Assembly (NCBI GenBank): GCA_002082585.1
Contig: CP020563.1
Coordinates: 6,938,001 to 7,002,000, forward strand
Source: Kitasatospora albolonga
GTDB taxonomy: Bacteria; Actinomycetota; Actinomycetes; Streptomycetales; Streptomycetaceae
Length of the DNA: 64,000 bases
Reading direction: 5' to 3'
The notes under the pieces are model-generated. The model ran no database searches. It was given only the letters and a program-made list of their open reading frames with translations, and was not told the origin of the DNA. Below, one piece after another: positions 41,703 through 50,838 of this stretch; the first letter of the stretch is position 1; each line of letters opens with the position of its first letter. The position numbers were made by a program, and so were the translations under genes.

Positions 41703-42917
41703 TTGACCACCGAAGCGATCTCAGCGACCGACGGCACGGTCGATCTCGCCGCGCTCGGCGAGGAGTTCATCCGCGACCCGTATCCGGTCTACGCCGCGTT
41801 ACGGGCCCGGGGCCCGGTCCACCGGGTCCGTATCCCCGAGGGCTCCCACGCCTGGCTCGTCGTCGGGTACGAGGCCGGGCGGGCGCTCCTCGCCGACCGG
41901 CGGCTCTCCAAACAGTGGGCCAACGCCTCACCGGCGCTCGGCGTCACCAAGGTCTCCGCGGGCACCTCGATGCTCACCAGCGACACCCCCGACCACACCC
42001 GGCTGCGCAAACTCGTCGCCCGGGAGTTCACCCCGCGCCGGATGGAGCAACTCGCCCCGCGCATCCAGGAGATGACCGACGAGCTGCTCGACCGGATGCT
42101 CGCCGCGCCGGACCGGCGGGCCGACCTCGTCGAGGCGCTCTCCTACCCGCTTCCCATGAACGTCATCTGCGAGCTGCTCGGCGTGCCGTTCCTGGACCGC
42201 ACGGCTTTCCGCGAGTGGTCGGACCACGCGGTCTCCGCCGTGGACGTCTCGAAGCGGGCCTCCTCCACCGAGGCGATGGCCGCCTATCTGACCGGGCTGC
42301 TCCAGGACAAGCGGGCGCGGCCGGGCGACGACCTGATGAGCGCGCTCATCCACACCGCCGACGAGGACGGCGACCAGCTCTCCGCCGACGAACTCATGGG
42401 CATGGCCTGGCTGCTGCTCGTCGCCGGTCATGAGACCACCGTCAACCTCATCACCAACGGCGTGCACAACCTGCTCGCGCACCCCGAGCAACTGGCCCTG
42501 CTCCGCGCGGACTTCAGTCTCATCGACAGCGCGGTGGAGGAGATCCTCCGCTTCGAGGGGCCCGTCGAGACACCCACGTACCGCTTCACGACCGAACCGG
42601 TCGACATCGGCGGCACGGTGATCCCCGGCGGCGGCGAACTGGTCCTCGTCGCGATGTCGGACGCCAACCGGGACCCCGCCCGCTACCCCGAAGCGTCCCG
42701 CTTCGACATCACCCGGGACGCCCGGGGCCATATCGCCTTCGGCCACGGCATCCACTACTGCCTGGGCGCCCCACTGGCCCGCATCGAGGCGAGGATCGCC
42801 ATCCGGTCGCTGCTGGAGCGCTGCCCGGAACTGCGGCTGACCGCCGACCCCGCCACGCTGCCCTGGCGCACCGGCATCCTGATGCGGGGGCCGCTGAGCC
42901 TGCCGGTGGGCTGGTAG
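41703..42917 (+). CDS. Cytochrome P450, second of tandem pair, with TTA codon
   Basis: A 404-aa P450 with AGHETT at 241-246, E280-x2-R283, and FGHGIHYCLGAPLAR with C353. The TTG at 41703 has GGAAGGA 7 nt upstream, the best-supported start; the alternative is the GTG at 41640 overlapping the previous stop. Codon 33 (41799-41801) is TTA, so full expression should need the bldA tRNA, while its neighbour lacks such a codon. Paralogue of the first P450. Confidence 0.94.
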   Translation: MTTEAISATDGTVDLAALGEEFIRDPYPVYAALRARGPVHRVRIPEGSHAWLVVGYEAGRALLADRRLSKQWANASPALGVTKVSAGTSMLTSDTPDHTRLRKLVAREFTPRRMEQLAPRIQEMTDELLDRMLAAPDRRADLVEALSYPLPMNVICELLGVPFLDRTAFREWSDHAVSAVDVSKRASSTEAMAAYLTGLLQDKRARPGDDLMSALIHTADEDGDQLSADELMGMAWLLLVAGHETTVNLITNGVHNLLAHPEQLALLRADFSLIDSAVEEILRFEGPVETPTYRFTTEPVDIGGTVIPGGGELVLVAMSDANRDPARYPEASRFDITRDARGHIAFGHGIHYCLGAPLARIEARIAIRSLLERCPELRLTADPATLPWRTGILMRGPLSLPVGW

Positions 42918-42975
42918 GCGCTGACGGATCACGGCCGCTGCGACGGGCTGTGCCGGGCTGTACCGAGGTGGCCGG

Positions 42976-43407
42976 TCAGGCCAGTGGCAGCAAGGTGAGG
43001 GCCTGGATGCGCGACGCCGCGAAATCGCTACCGCAGCGGGGGCAGCCGTTGATCAGTCGGTGTGCTCCGATGTGCCGTCCGAAGACCGGGAGTCCGGTGT
43101 CGGGGCGGACGGCTCGAAAGCGTGCTGCGCAGGCGTCACAGGTCAGGGTGTGGATTTCCGCGAGGACGACTTCTTCCAGGGCATGCGGGTCCGGTGCGGC
43201 GTCCTCGGTGAGGTCGGGTGCCGGCCGGTTCGGGGGCCAGACCGCCACATAGGGAGCTTCCGGTCGCAGATGCGACCGGAGGAGTGCCGGGCGGAAGCGG
43301 TCCTCGAGATGTGCGAGGGCCTCGGTGGTGGGCCGCAGGGCCGCGGGGACGGGCTCAGCGGCGGCGAACACCTCGAGTTCGCCCCAGGGCAGTGCGAATC
43401 GCAGCAT
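42976..43407 (-). CDS. Zinc-ribbon-containing conserved protein, unknown function
   Basis: A 143-aa protein. The C-terminal half has paired CxxC knuckles, LTCDACAARF and NGCPRCGSDF, 30 residues apart, pointing to one zinc-binding ribbon; the N-terminus LRFALPWGELEVFAAAEPVPAALRP shows no known domain. ATG at 43405-43407 with CAGGA upstream. Monocistronic, convergent with the P450s. Confidence 0.75.
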   Translation of the reverse strand: MLRFALPWGELEVFAAAEPVPAALRPTTEALAHLEDRFRPALLRSHLRPEAPYVAVWPPNRPAPDLTEDAAPDPHALEEVVLAEIHTLTCDACAARFRAVRPDTGLPVFGRHIGAHRLINGCPRCGSDFAASRIQALTLLPLA

Positions 43408-43598
43408 GGGTTGTCCTGCCTTCCGGGGCTGTCATTGTCGCCGAAGCCGTGGGCGGCGCCGGCCGCGGGGAGTCGTGGCGGTTCGCGCCGCCCGGAAGCG
43501 CCGCCCGGAACCCGTCTCGGAAGCACCGAAGGCCGGTCCCACAGCGGTTCGGTCAGCTCAGCCGCCTGGCCCCGGCTCAGCCACCCGCCGCCCCGGCC

Positions 43599-44660
43599 TC
43601 ACCCGCCCGGGATCTCCGCCATCGCCACCGGGCGGCGTTCGCGGCGGGAGATCTCGCACGCCTCGGCGATCCGCAGCGCCTGGAGGGCCTCGCGCCCGTC
43701 GCACGGGTTGGCCAGCTCGCCCCGGGCGACCCGGAGGAAGGCGTCCAGCTCCGCCTCGTACGCCGGGGCGAACCGCTCCAAGAACCCGGGCCAGGGCTTC
43801 GGCGGGGCGCCTGGGCCCTCCGGTTCGGCCGAGGTCAGCGGCGTACGGTCGTCGAGGCCGACGGCGAGCTGGTCCAGCTCTCCGGCCAGCTCCATGCGGA
43901 CGTCGTACCCGGCGCCGTTGCAGCGGGTCGCCGTGGCGGTGGCGAGGGTGCCGTCGTCCAGGGTGAGCAGGGCGGCGGCGGTGTCCACGTCGCCCGCCTC
44001 CCGGAACATCGGGGGCCCCGCGTCCGACCCGGTGGCGTACACCTCGCGCACCTCGTGGCCCGTCACCCACCGCAGGATGTCGAAGTCGTGGACCAGGCAG
44101 TCCCGGTAGAGCCCGCCGGAGAGCGGGAGGTAGTCGGCGGGCGGCGGGGCGGGGTCGGAGGTGACCGCCCGTACGGTGTGCAGCCGCCCGAGCCTGCCCT
44201 CCCGGACCGCCGCCCTGGCCTCGGCGTATCCGGCGTCGAAGCGCCGCATGAACCCCAGCTGGAGGACGCTGCCCGCCGCCTCGACCTCCGCGAGGGCGCC
44301 CAGTGTGCCGGGCAGATCCAGGGCGATCGGCTTCTCGCAGAACGCGGGCAGCCCGGCCCGGGCGGCGCGCGCGATGAGCGGGGCGTGGGAGGCGGTCGCC
44401 GAACAGATGACCAGCGCGTCGAGCGGACCACCGCCGTCGCCCGCCCGCCCGTCCGTGAACTCCGCGGACTCCTTGAACTCCTTGAGCTCCGTGAACATCG
44501 CGTCCACCGTCACGGCGGTCGCCCCGGCCCGGGCGGCGGCCACCGCGGCGCGCTCCGGATCGGCGTCCGCGACGAGCAGGGAGTCCACGGCGGGGTGACG
44601 GCTCAGCACCTCCGCGTGGAAAGTACCGATACGTCCCGTCCCGATCAGTCCGATGCGCAT
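43599..44660 (-). CDS. Gfo/Idh/MocA-family oxidoreductase
   Basis: A 353-aa NAD(P)-dependent sugar or inositol dehydrogenase. Rossmann start MRIGLIGTGRIGTFHAEVL, catalytic EKP in AFCEKPIALD, and DFDILRWVTG in the substrate domain. The insert AEFTDGRAGDGGG near 68-80 is atypical. It is divergent from a GntR regulator that also neighbours a sugar ABC operon, so it probably oxidises the imported sugar or cyclitol. ATG at 44660 without a clear ribosome site; a TTTGTC-N2-GACAAA box lies 40 bp upstream. Confidence 0.9.
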   Translation of the reverse strand: MRIGLIGTGRIGTFHAEVLSRHPAVDSLLVADADPERAAVAAARAGATAVTVDAMFTELKEFKESAEFTDGRAGDGGGPLDALVICSATASHAPLIARAARAGLPAFCEKPIALDLPGTLGALAEVEAAGSVLQLGFMRRFDAGYAEARAAVREGRLGRLHTVRAVTSDPAPPPADYLPLSGGLYRDCLVHDFDILRWVTGHEVREVYATGSDAGPPMFREAGDVDTAAALLTLDDGTLATATATRCNGAGYDVRMELAGELDQLAVGLDDRTPLTSAEPEGPGAPPKPWPGFLERFAPAYEAELDAFLRVARGELANPCDGREALQALRIAEACEISRRERRPVAMAEIPGG

Positions 44661-44699
44661 GGCCCCAAGGTGGCGTTCGCCCGGTCATCATGTCAAGCG

Positions 44700-44713
44700 T
44701 TTGTCCTGACAAA
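44700..44713. promoter_or_regulatory. GntR box TTTGTC-CT-GACAAA
   Basis: Exact 6-bp arms near the dehydrogenase promoter; shares TTGTC-N2-GACAA with the second copy at 44783-44794. Confidence 0.65.
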
Positions 44714-44782
44714 TGGCGGACCGGGATGGCCGGGCGCAGGGCGGTGCAGCCGGTGCTCACGGCCCCGCCGCTCACCATGGTT

Positions 44783-44794
44783 TTGTCCGGACAA
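44783..44794. promoter_or_regulatory. GntR box TTGTCCGGACAA
   Basis: A perfect 12-bp palindrome 18 bp before the gntR GTG; probable autoregulatory operator. GGACAA half-sites recur at 45734-45739, upstream of the ABC operon. Confidence 0.7.
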
Positions 44795-44812
44795 TCGAAC
44801 TAGGCTCGTCCC

Positions 44813-45568
44813 GTGACCGCACAAGGAGCCGACCAGCCCCTGCCGCTGAGCGTGGACCGCACCAGCCCGGTGCCGCTCTACTTCCAGCTGGCACAGCAGC
44901 TGGAGGCCGCCGTCGAACAGGGCCGGCTGGCCCCCGGCACCCTGCTCGGCAACGAGATCGAGCTCGCCCACCGCCTCGGCCTCTCCCGCCCCACCGTCCG
45001 CCAGGCCATCCAGTCGCTCGTCGACAAGGGGCTGATGGTCCGCCGCCGGGGCGTCGGCACCCAGGTCGTGCACAGCAAGGTCCGCCGCCCGCTGGAGCTC
45101 AGCTCGCTCTACGACGACCTGGAGGCGGCCGGGCAGCGCCCCGCCACCAGGGTCCTGCGCACCGCCACGGAACCGGCCACCCCCGAGATCGCAGCCGCGC
45201 TCGGTGTCGCCGAGGGCACCGAGGTCCACCTCGTCGAGCGGCTGCGCTACGCCCACGACGAGCCGATGGCCCTCCTGCGCAACCACCTCCCCCCGGACCT
45301 GCTGGACCTCCGGCCCGCGGAGCTGGAGTCCACCGGCCTCTACCGGACGATGCGTGCCTCGGGCATCACGCTGCACAGCGCCCGCCAGTCGGTCGGCGCA
45401 CGGGCCGCCACGGCGGGGGAGGCCCGGGCCCTGGACGAGGAGCCGGGCGCGCCGCTGCTGACGATGGAGCGCACGACGTACGACGACACGGGGCGCGCGG
45501 TGGAGTTCGGCTCCCACGTCTACCGCGCCTCGCGGTACGCGTTCGAGTTCCAGCTCCTGTCCCGCTGA
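44813..45568 (+). CDS. GntR-family (HutC/UTRA) regulator of sugar operon
   Basis: A 251-aa regulator: winged helix (LGNEIELAHRLGLSRPTVRQAIQSLVDKGLMVRRRGVGTQV, about 45-86) plus UTRA effector domain (EVHLVERLRYAHDEPMALLRNHLP, TMERTTYDDTGRAVEFGSHVYRASRYAF). GTG start at 44813; no strong ribosome site. Two TTGTC-N2-GACAA palindromes lie in the divergent gap. It probably senses the sugar handled by the adjacent dehydrogenase and ABC transporter. Confidence 0.92.
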   Translation: MTAQGADQPLPLSVDRTSPVPLYFQLAQQLEAAVEQGRLAPGTLLGNEIELAHRLGLSRPTVRQAIQSLVDKGLMVRRRGVGTQVVHSKVRRPLELSSLYDDLEAAGQRPATRVLRTATEPATPEIAAALGVAEGTEVHLVERLRYAHDEPMALLRNHLPPDLLDLRPAELESTGLYRTMRASGITLHSARQSVGARAATAGEARALDEEPGAPLLTMERTTYDDTGRAVEFGSHVYRASRYAFEFQLLSR

Positions 45569-45770
45569 TCCAGCCCGTCCGGCGTCCGAGGACGGAACCC
45601 TTGCGCCGGTGGGCCCGCAGGCAGATGATCCTGGGCACCGGGCTCCCCGGGCGAGCCCCTGCCGGGCGGCCGTCCGCCCCGCTCGGGGATACTGGGCAGT
45701 CGGCCCGGGGCCGTACACACCCGGCCCGGTCAAGCGGACAAGCGAGCAGCAGCAGAAGGGCACGGCGGTC

Positions 45771-46775
45771 GTGGCAAGGGTTCGGACAGGGGTACGCGCG
45801 CTGGGTGCCGTGCTGGCAGTGGTGCTGGCAGCCGCAGGATGCAGCAGCACCGGCGGCAAGCGGGCGGAAGAGCGCGCGGCCGAGGCCGCCGAGGGGCGGG
45901 CCGCGGTGAACACGCCCCGCTGGACCTTCGCCATGGTCACCCACTCGGGCGACGGCGACACCTTCTGGGACATCGTCCAGAAGGGCGCCGAGCAGGCGGC
46001 CGTCAAGGACAACATCAACTTCCTCTACTCGCACAACGACGAGGGCAACCAGCAGGCCCAGCTCGTCCAGACCGCGATCGACAAGAAGGTCGACGGGCTG
46101 ATCGTCTCGCTGGCCAAGCCGGACGCCATGAAGGCCGTGGTCGCCAAGGCCGTCAAGGCGGGCATCCCGGTCGTCACGGTGAACTCCGGCTCCGCCGAGT
46201 CCAAGGAGTTCGGCGCCCTGACCCATATCGGCCAGGACGAGTCGATCGCCGGTGAGGCCGTCGGCGACGAGCTGAACGAACGCGGCCGAAAGAAGGCGCT
46301 CTGCGTCCTGCACGAGCAGGGCAACGTGGGCCACGAGCAGCGCTGCGCCGGAGCGAAGAAGACCTTCGACGGCACGATGCAGAACCTGTACGTCGACGGC
46401 ACCAACATGCCCGACGTCACCGCGTCCATCGAGGCCAAGCTCCAGTCCGACAAGAGCATCGACGCGGTCGTCACCCTCGGCGCCCCCTTCGCCGACGCCG
46501 CCGTCCAGGCCAAGCAGACGGCGGGCAGCAAGGCCGAGATCAACACCTTCGACCTCAACGCCAAGGTCGCCACCGGCCTCCAGACCGAGAAGCTCGGCTT
46601 CGCCGTCGACCAGCAGCCCTACCTCCAGGGGTACCAGGCCGTCGACCTGCTCTGGCTCTACCGCTCCAACCTCAACGTCCTCGGCGGCGGCCAGCCCGTC
46701 CTGACCGGCCCGCAGATCATCACCGCCGACGACGCGGACGCCCTGGCCGACTACACCAAGCGGGGCACCCGATGA
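45771..46775 (+). CDS. Sugar ABC transporter substrate-binding lipoprotein
   Basis: A 334-aa periplasmic-binding protein-like I (Peripla_BP_4) lipoprotein; lipobox LAAAGC with C24. Sequence WTFAMVTHSGDGDTFWDIVQ, VDGLIVSLAKPDAM and LGFAVDQQPYLQGYQAVD are characteristic of ribose/inositol-type receptors. GTG at 45771, with AAGGG 12 nt upstream. Overlaps the permease start by 4 bp (ATGA), so the three-gene operon is translationally coupled. Confidence 0.92.
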   Translation: MARVRTGVRALGAVLAVVLAAAGCSSTGGKRAEERAAEAAEGRAAVNTPRWTFAMVTHSGDGDTFWDIVQKGAEQAAVKDNINFLYSHNDEGNQQAQLVQTAIDKKVDGLIVSLAKPDAMKAVVAKAVKAGIPVVTVNSGSAESKEFGALTHIGQDESIAGEAVGDELNERGRKKALCVLHEQGNVGHEQRCAGAKKTFDGTMQNLYVDGTNMPDVTASIEAKLQSDKSIDAVVTLGAPFADAAVQAKQTAGSKAEINTFDLNAKVATGLQTEKLGFAVDQQPYLQGYQAVDLLWLYRSNLNVLGGGQPVLTGPQIITADDADALADYTKRGTR

Positions 46776-47818
46776 GCGGCTCCACCGCCGCACCCGACCG
46801 GCTCGACGAGCGCCTCGTCCCCACCTCGCCGCTGCGGAAGCTGCTCGGCCGCCCCGAGCTGGGCTCGGTCGTCGGCGCGGTGGCGGTCTTCCTCTTCTTC
46901 GCGTTCGTCGCCGACAGCTTCCTCCAGGCATCCAGCTTCGGAACGGTCCTGTACGCGGCCTCCGTCCTCGGGATCATGGCCGCCCCGGTCGCGCTCCTCA
47001 TGATCGGCGGCGAGTTCGACCTCTCCGCCGGGGTGCTGGTGACCAGCTCCGCGCTGATCTCGTCCATGTTTAGCTACCAGATGACGGCCAACGTCTGGGT
47101 CGGCGTCCTCGTGTCGCTGCTGGTCACGCTCGCCATCGGCGCATTCAACGGGTTCATGCTGACCCGCACCAAACTGCCGAGCTTCATCATCACGCTCGGT
47201 ACGTTCCTGATGCTGACCGGCCTCAACCTCGGCTTCACCAAGCTGATCAGCGGCACGGTCTCCACCAAGGCGATCGGAGACATGGAGGGCTTCGAGTCCG
47301 CCCGGGCCCTGTTCGCCTCGACGCTGACCCTCGGCGGCGTCGAGTTCAAGGTGACGATCCTGTGGTGGCTCGCGCTCGTCGCGCTCGCCACCTGGATTCT
47401 GCTCCGTACCCGCTTCGGCAACTGGATCTTCGCCGTCGGTGGCGAGGCCGACGCCGCCCGCGCGGTCGGCGTCCCCGTCGTCCGTACCAAGATCGGGCTC
47501 TACCTGGGCGTCGCCTTCGCCGCCTGGATCTCCGGACAGCACCTGCTCTTCAGCTACGACGTCGTCCAGTCCGGCGAGGGCGTCGGCAACGAGCTGACGT
47601 ACATCATCGCGGCCGTCATCGGCGGCTGCCTGATCACCGGCGGCTACGGCTCCGCGATCGGCTCGGCGGTCGGTGCCTTCATCTTCGGCATGACCAGCAA
47701 GGGCATCGTGTACGCCGAGTGGAACCCGGACTGGTTCAAGTTCTTCCTGGGAGCGATGCTGCTCCTGGCCACCCTGCTCAACGCATGGGTGCGCAAGCGC
47801 GCGGAGGCGACGACATGA
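46772..47818 (+). CDS. Sugar ABC transporter permease
   Basis: A 348-aa BPD_transp_2-type membrane protein with about nine to ten TM helices and the conserved loops [26 protein letters not shown] and [12 protein letters not shown]. Homodimeric in the RbsC/FrcC class. ATGA overlaps at both ends. Confidence 0.93.
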   Translation: MSGSTAAPDRLDERLVPTSPLRKLLGRPELGSVVGAVAVFLFFAFVADSFLQASSFGTVLYAASVLGIMAAPVALLMIGGEFDLSAGVLVTSSALISSMFSYQMTANVWVGVLVSLLVTLAIGAFNGFMLTRTKLPSFIITLGTFLMLTGLNLGFTKLISGTVSTKAIGDMEGFESARALFASTLTLGGVEFKVTILWWLALVALATWILLRTRFGNWIFAVGGEADAARAVGVPVVRTKIGLYLGVAFAAWISGQHLLFSYDVVQSGEGVGNELTYIIAAVIGGCLITGGYGSAIGSAVGAFIFGMTSKGIVYAEWNPDWFKFFLGAMLLLATLLNAWVRKRAEATT

Positions 47819-48660
47819 CGGCCACGTCCGAGAAGCCCGCGGGCCCCCTGGTCGAGCTGGACGACGTGTCCAAGTTCTACGGCAACATCAAGGCCCTGGA
47901 ACACGTCTCGCTGGAGGTCCACGCGGGCGGGATCACCTGCGTCCTCGGGGACAACGGCGCGGGCAAGTCCACCCTCATCAAGATCATCGCTGGGCTGCAC
48001 CGGCACGACGCCGGACGCTTCCTGATCGACGGCGAGGAGACCACCCTCGCCAACCCGCGCGACGCCCTGGACCGGGGCATCGCCACCGTCTACCAGGACC
48101 TCGCCGTTGTCCCGCTCATGCCGGTCTGGCGGAACTTCTTCCTCGGCTCCGAGCCCACCACCGGCTTCGGCCCCTTCAAGCGCCTCGACGTCCGCAAGAT
48201 GCGCGAGACGACCCGTACGGAACTGCTCCGCATGGGTATCGACCTGCGCGATGTCGACCAGCCCATCGGCACGCTCTCCGGCGGTGAGCGCCAGTGCGTG
48301 GCCATCGCCCGCGCCGTCTACTTCGGCGCCAAGGTCCTCGTGCTGGACGAGCCGACCGCCGCGCTCGGCGTCAAGCAGTCCGGCGTCGTCCTCAAGTACG
48401 TGGCCGCCGCCCGCGACGCCGGGCTCGGTGTCGTCCTCATCACCCACAACCCGCACCACGCCCACCTCGTCGGCGACCGGTTCGTCCTCCTCAAGCGCGG
48501 CGCGATGTCCGGCAGCCACACCAAGGACGACATCACGCTCGACGAGCTGACCCGGCAGATGGCGGGCGGCAGCGAGCTGGAGGAGCTCAGCCACGAGCTG
48601 GAGCGCACCCCGGCCCCCACTCTCCCGGGCACTTCGGCGGCGACCGAAGAAGGACGCTGA
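47815..48660 (+). CDS. Sugar ABC transporter ATPase, single domain
   Basis: A 281-aa ATPase: Walker [10 protein letters not shown]-loop VYQDLAVV, signature [15 protein letters not shown], Walker [13 protein letters not shown], switch histidine ITHN. It carries only one nucleotide-binding domain, unlike RbsA/XylG (about 500 aa, two domains), and so resembles FrcA-type proteins that dimerise. Starts in ATGA overlap with the permease stop. Confidence 0.93.
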   Translation: MTATSEKPAGPLVELDDVSKFYGNIKALEHVSLEVHAGGITCVLGDNGAGKSTLIKIIAGLHRHDAGRFLIDGEETTLANPRDALDRGIATVYQDLAVVPLMPVWRNFFLGSEPTTGFGPFKRLDVRKMRETTRTELLRMGIDLRDVDQPIGTLSGGERQCVAIARAVYFGAKVLVLDEPTAALGVKQSGVVLKYVAAARDAGLGVVLITHNPHHAHLVGDRFVLLKRGAMSGSHTKDDITLDELTRQMAGGSELEELSHELERTPAPTLPGTSAATEEGR

Positions 48661-48684
48661 CCGGCGACCCGCCCCGGCGCGGCC

Positions 48685-48710
48685 GACCCCGGGCGACGGT
48701 CCCCGGGGTC
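48685..48710 (+). terminator. 9-bp hairpin after sugar ABC operon
   Basis: GACCCCGGG pairs with CCCGGGGTC around 8 nt, 24 bp past the ATPase stop. It may only partly separate the ROK kinase gene. Confidence 0.55.
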
Positions 48711-48793
48711 CGGCAGTGGCAGAATCGAGCCCGGCGGGCGCCGTCCGCCGCCGGGCGCGAGAGCCGGCCGGCCCCCCAGACCCCGCAGGGACG

Positions 48794-49960
48794 ATGAGCA
48801 CGTACCGCGACTTCGCCGACCGCGGCTCCGCCCGCGCCACCGTCCTCAAGACCGTCGGCACCAAGGAGCGCCGCTCGCACCTGACCGCCCCCCGCGTCCC
48901 CACCGTCGGGATCGACATCGGCGGTACGAAGGTGATGGCGGGCGTCGTCGACGCCGACGGCAACATCCTCGAGCAGCTGCGCACCGAGACGCCCGACAAG
49001 TCCAAGAGCCCCAAGGTGGTCGAGGACACCATCGTCGAACTGGTCCTGGACCTCTCCGACCGGCACGACGTCCACGCGGTCGGTATCGGCGCGGCGGGCT
49101 GGGTGGACGCCGACCGTTCCAAGGTCCTCTTCGCCCCGCACCTCGCCTGGCGCGACGAACCCCTGCGCGACGCCATCGCCTCCCGCCTCGTCGTCCCCGT
49201 CATGGTCGACAACGACGCCAACACGGCCGCCTGGGCGGAGTGGCGCTTCGGCGCGGGCCGGGGCGAGGACCACCTCGTCATGATCACGCTCGGTACGGGG
49301 ATCGGCGGCGCGATCCTGGAGGACGGCCAGGTCAAGCGCGGCAAGTACGGGGTGGCCGGTGAGTTCGGCCACATGCAGGTCGTGCCCTCGGGCCACCGCT
49401 GCCCCTGCGGCAACCGGGGCTGCTGGGAGCAGTACAGCTCCGGCAACGCCCTGGTCCGCGAGGCCAAGGAGCTGGCTGCCGCCGACTCCCCGGTCGCGCA
49501 CTACCTGCTGGACCGGGTCAAGGGGAACGTCTCCGACATCACCGGCCCCCTCATCACCGAACTCGCCCGCGAGGGCGACGCGATGTGCATCGAGCTGCTC
49601 CAGGACATCGGCCAGTGGCTCGGCGTCGGCATCGCCAACCTGGCCGCCGCGCTCGACCCCTCCTGCTTCGTCATCGGAGGCGGGGTCAGCGCCGCCGACG
49701 ACCTCCTGATCAACCCGGCCCGGGACGCCTTCAAGCGCCACCTCACCGGCCGCGGCTACCGCCCCGAGGCGAAGATCGCCAAGGCTCAGCTGGGCCCCGA
49801 AGCCGGTATGGTCGGCGCCGCGGACCTCGCCCGGCTGGTCGCCCGCCGGTTCCGCCGGGCCAACCGTCGCCGGGTCGAGCGGTACGAGCGGTACGCGCAG
49901 ATCTACGACCAGGCGGCGAGCACCATCCGCAACACCCGCTCGACCCGCACGGTCGACTGA
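48794..49960 (+). CDS. ROK-family sugar kinase (glucokinase-like)
   Basis: A 388-aa kinase with ATP-binding DIGGTK (41-46), catalytic VDNDAN around D141, GTGIGG, EFGH (190-193) and the zinc site HRCPCGNRGCWEQ (C203, C205, C210). No N-terminal HTH, so an enzyme rather than a ROK repressor; the first 35 residues are a non-conserved extension. ATG at 48794 close to an AGGGA. Lies directly behind the sugar ABC operon, so it probably phosphorylates the imported sugar. Confidence 0.92.
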   Translation: MSTYRDFADRGSARATVLKTVGTKERRSHLTAPRVPTVGIDIGGTKVMAGVVDADGNILEQLRTETPDKSKSPKVVEDTIVELVLDLSDRHDVHAVGIGAAGWVDADRSKVLFAPHLAWRDEPLRDAIASRLVVPVMVDNDANTAAWAEWRFGAGRGEDHLVMITLGTGIGGAILEDGQVKRGKYGVAGEFGHMQVVPSGHRCPCGNRGCWEQYSSGNALVREAKELAAADSPVAHYLLDRVKGNVSDITGPLITELAREGDAMCIELLQDIGQWLGVGIANLAAALDPSCFVIGGGVSAADDLLINPARDAFKRHLTGRGYRPEAKIAKAQLGPEAGMVGAADLARLVARRFRRANRRRVERYERYAQIYDQAASTIRNTRSTRTVD

Positions 49961-50135
49961 ACCGCGGCCGCCCGCCCGGCGTCTCCGTCTCCGTACCCCA
50001 TCCGTACAGAACTCGTACGGAACCCGTACGGCAGGTCCGTACGGGAAACAGCCCCCGACCCCGCCCCCCCCCGCCCCGACCTCGCCCCTACCCCGCACCC
50101 GTACTCCGCTCCGCAGCACGAGGGACCTCCTGATC
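49961..50135. other. GTAC-rich intergenic segment with C9 tract
   Basis: Six CCGTAC or CGTACGG cores occur between 49993 and 50045, and a run of nine C (50064-50072) follows in a C-rich stretch. No clear hairpin. Confidence 0.45.
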
Positions 50136-50732
50136 ATGATCGCAGCCGACCATCCCGTGGTGCCGCCCCAGTCCGACGCGCCGGGCGACGGCGAGGGCAA
50201 GCCGCCCGAGGACCGCCGACGGGTCTTCAAACGGCGGTTCATCACCGCCACGATCATCGTGCTGCTGATCGGCATCCCCGCCGGCTACCTGCTGATCTCC
50301 GCGGGCCAGAGCCGCCGCTCGGGCAAGGACAAGGAGGCCGAGGCCGCCGCGCAGGGCCTCCGCGAGGGCTGGCCCTCCCGGATGCAGCGCCGGATCTTCG
50401 AGATCCCGATCCCCGGCAACGGCGTCGGCGTCCAGTACTACGAGACGAACAACTGGAAAGCCAGCCGGATGTACGCGAAGTTCCGGACTACCTCCGCCGG
50501 GCTCGACCGCTTCCTGACCGGCGTGGGCACCGGCCGCGCGGCCCTGGAACCCGGGGTCGTCAACATCAGCGCCCGGGACATCAAGATCACCGGCTGGTAC
50601 TTCGGTCCGAACGAGAACTGGGCGAGCGTCACCCACACCAACGAGAAGCCGCGCCCCACGCAGACCATCACGGTCAACATGACCGACCCGGCCAGCCCGG
50701 TCGTCTACGTCGTATCGGCGGCGACCCCCTGA
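50136..50732 (+). CDS. Single-TM conserved protein, unknown function
   Basis: A 198-aa protein: acidic N-terminus, one TM helix (FITATIIVLLIGIPAGYLLIS, about 35-55), then an extracytoplasmic domain with GVQYYETNNWKASRMYAKFRT and DIKITGWYFGPNENW. Likely a bitopic membrane protein with outside C-terminus. I do not recognise a named family. ATG at 50136 after GAGGGA. Confidence 0.75.
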   Translation: MIAADHPVVPPQSDAPGDGEGKPPEDRRRVFKRRFITATIIVLLIGIPAGYLLISAGQSRRSGKDKEAEAAAQGLREGWPSRMQRRIFEIPIPGNGVGVQYYETNNWKASRMYAKFRTTSAGLDRFLTGVGTGRAALEPGVVNISARDIKITGWYFGPNENWASVTHTNEKPRPTQTITVNMTDPASPVVYVVSAATP

Positions 50733-50838
50733 CCGGAACGGGCTTCTCCGCTCCCGCCTGATCCCGGCCGCCGCCGATGCCGCTGCGGTTGCGGCTGCGG
50801 CTGCCGTTGCCGCCTGCTGACGCTGCCGCCGACACCCG

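Noticed and set aside
50041..50100. C9 tract as a phase-variation switch
   Set aside because: It lies in a GC-rich spacer outside any coding frame and too far from an identifiable promoter to make a convincing case.
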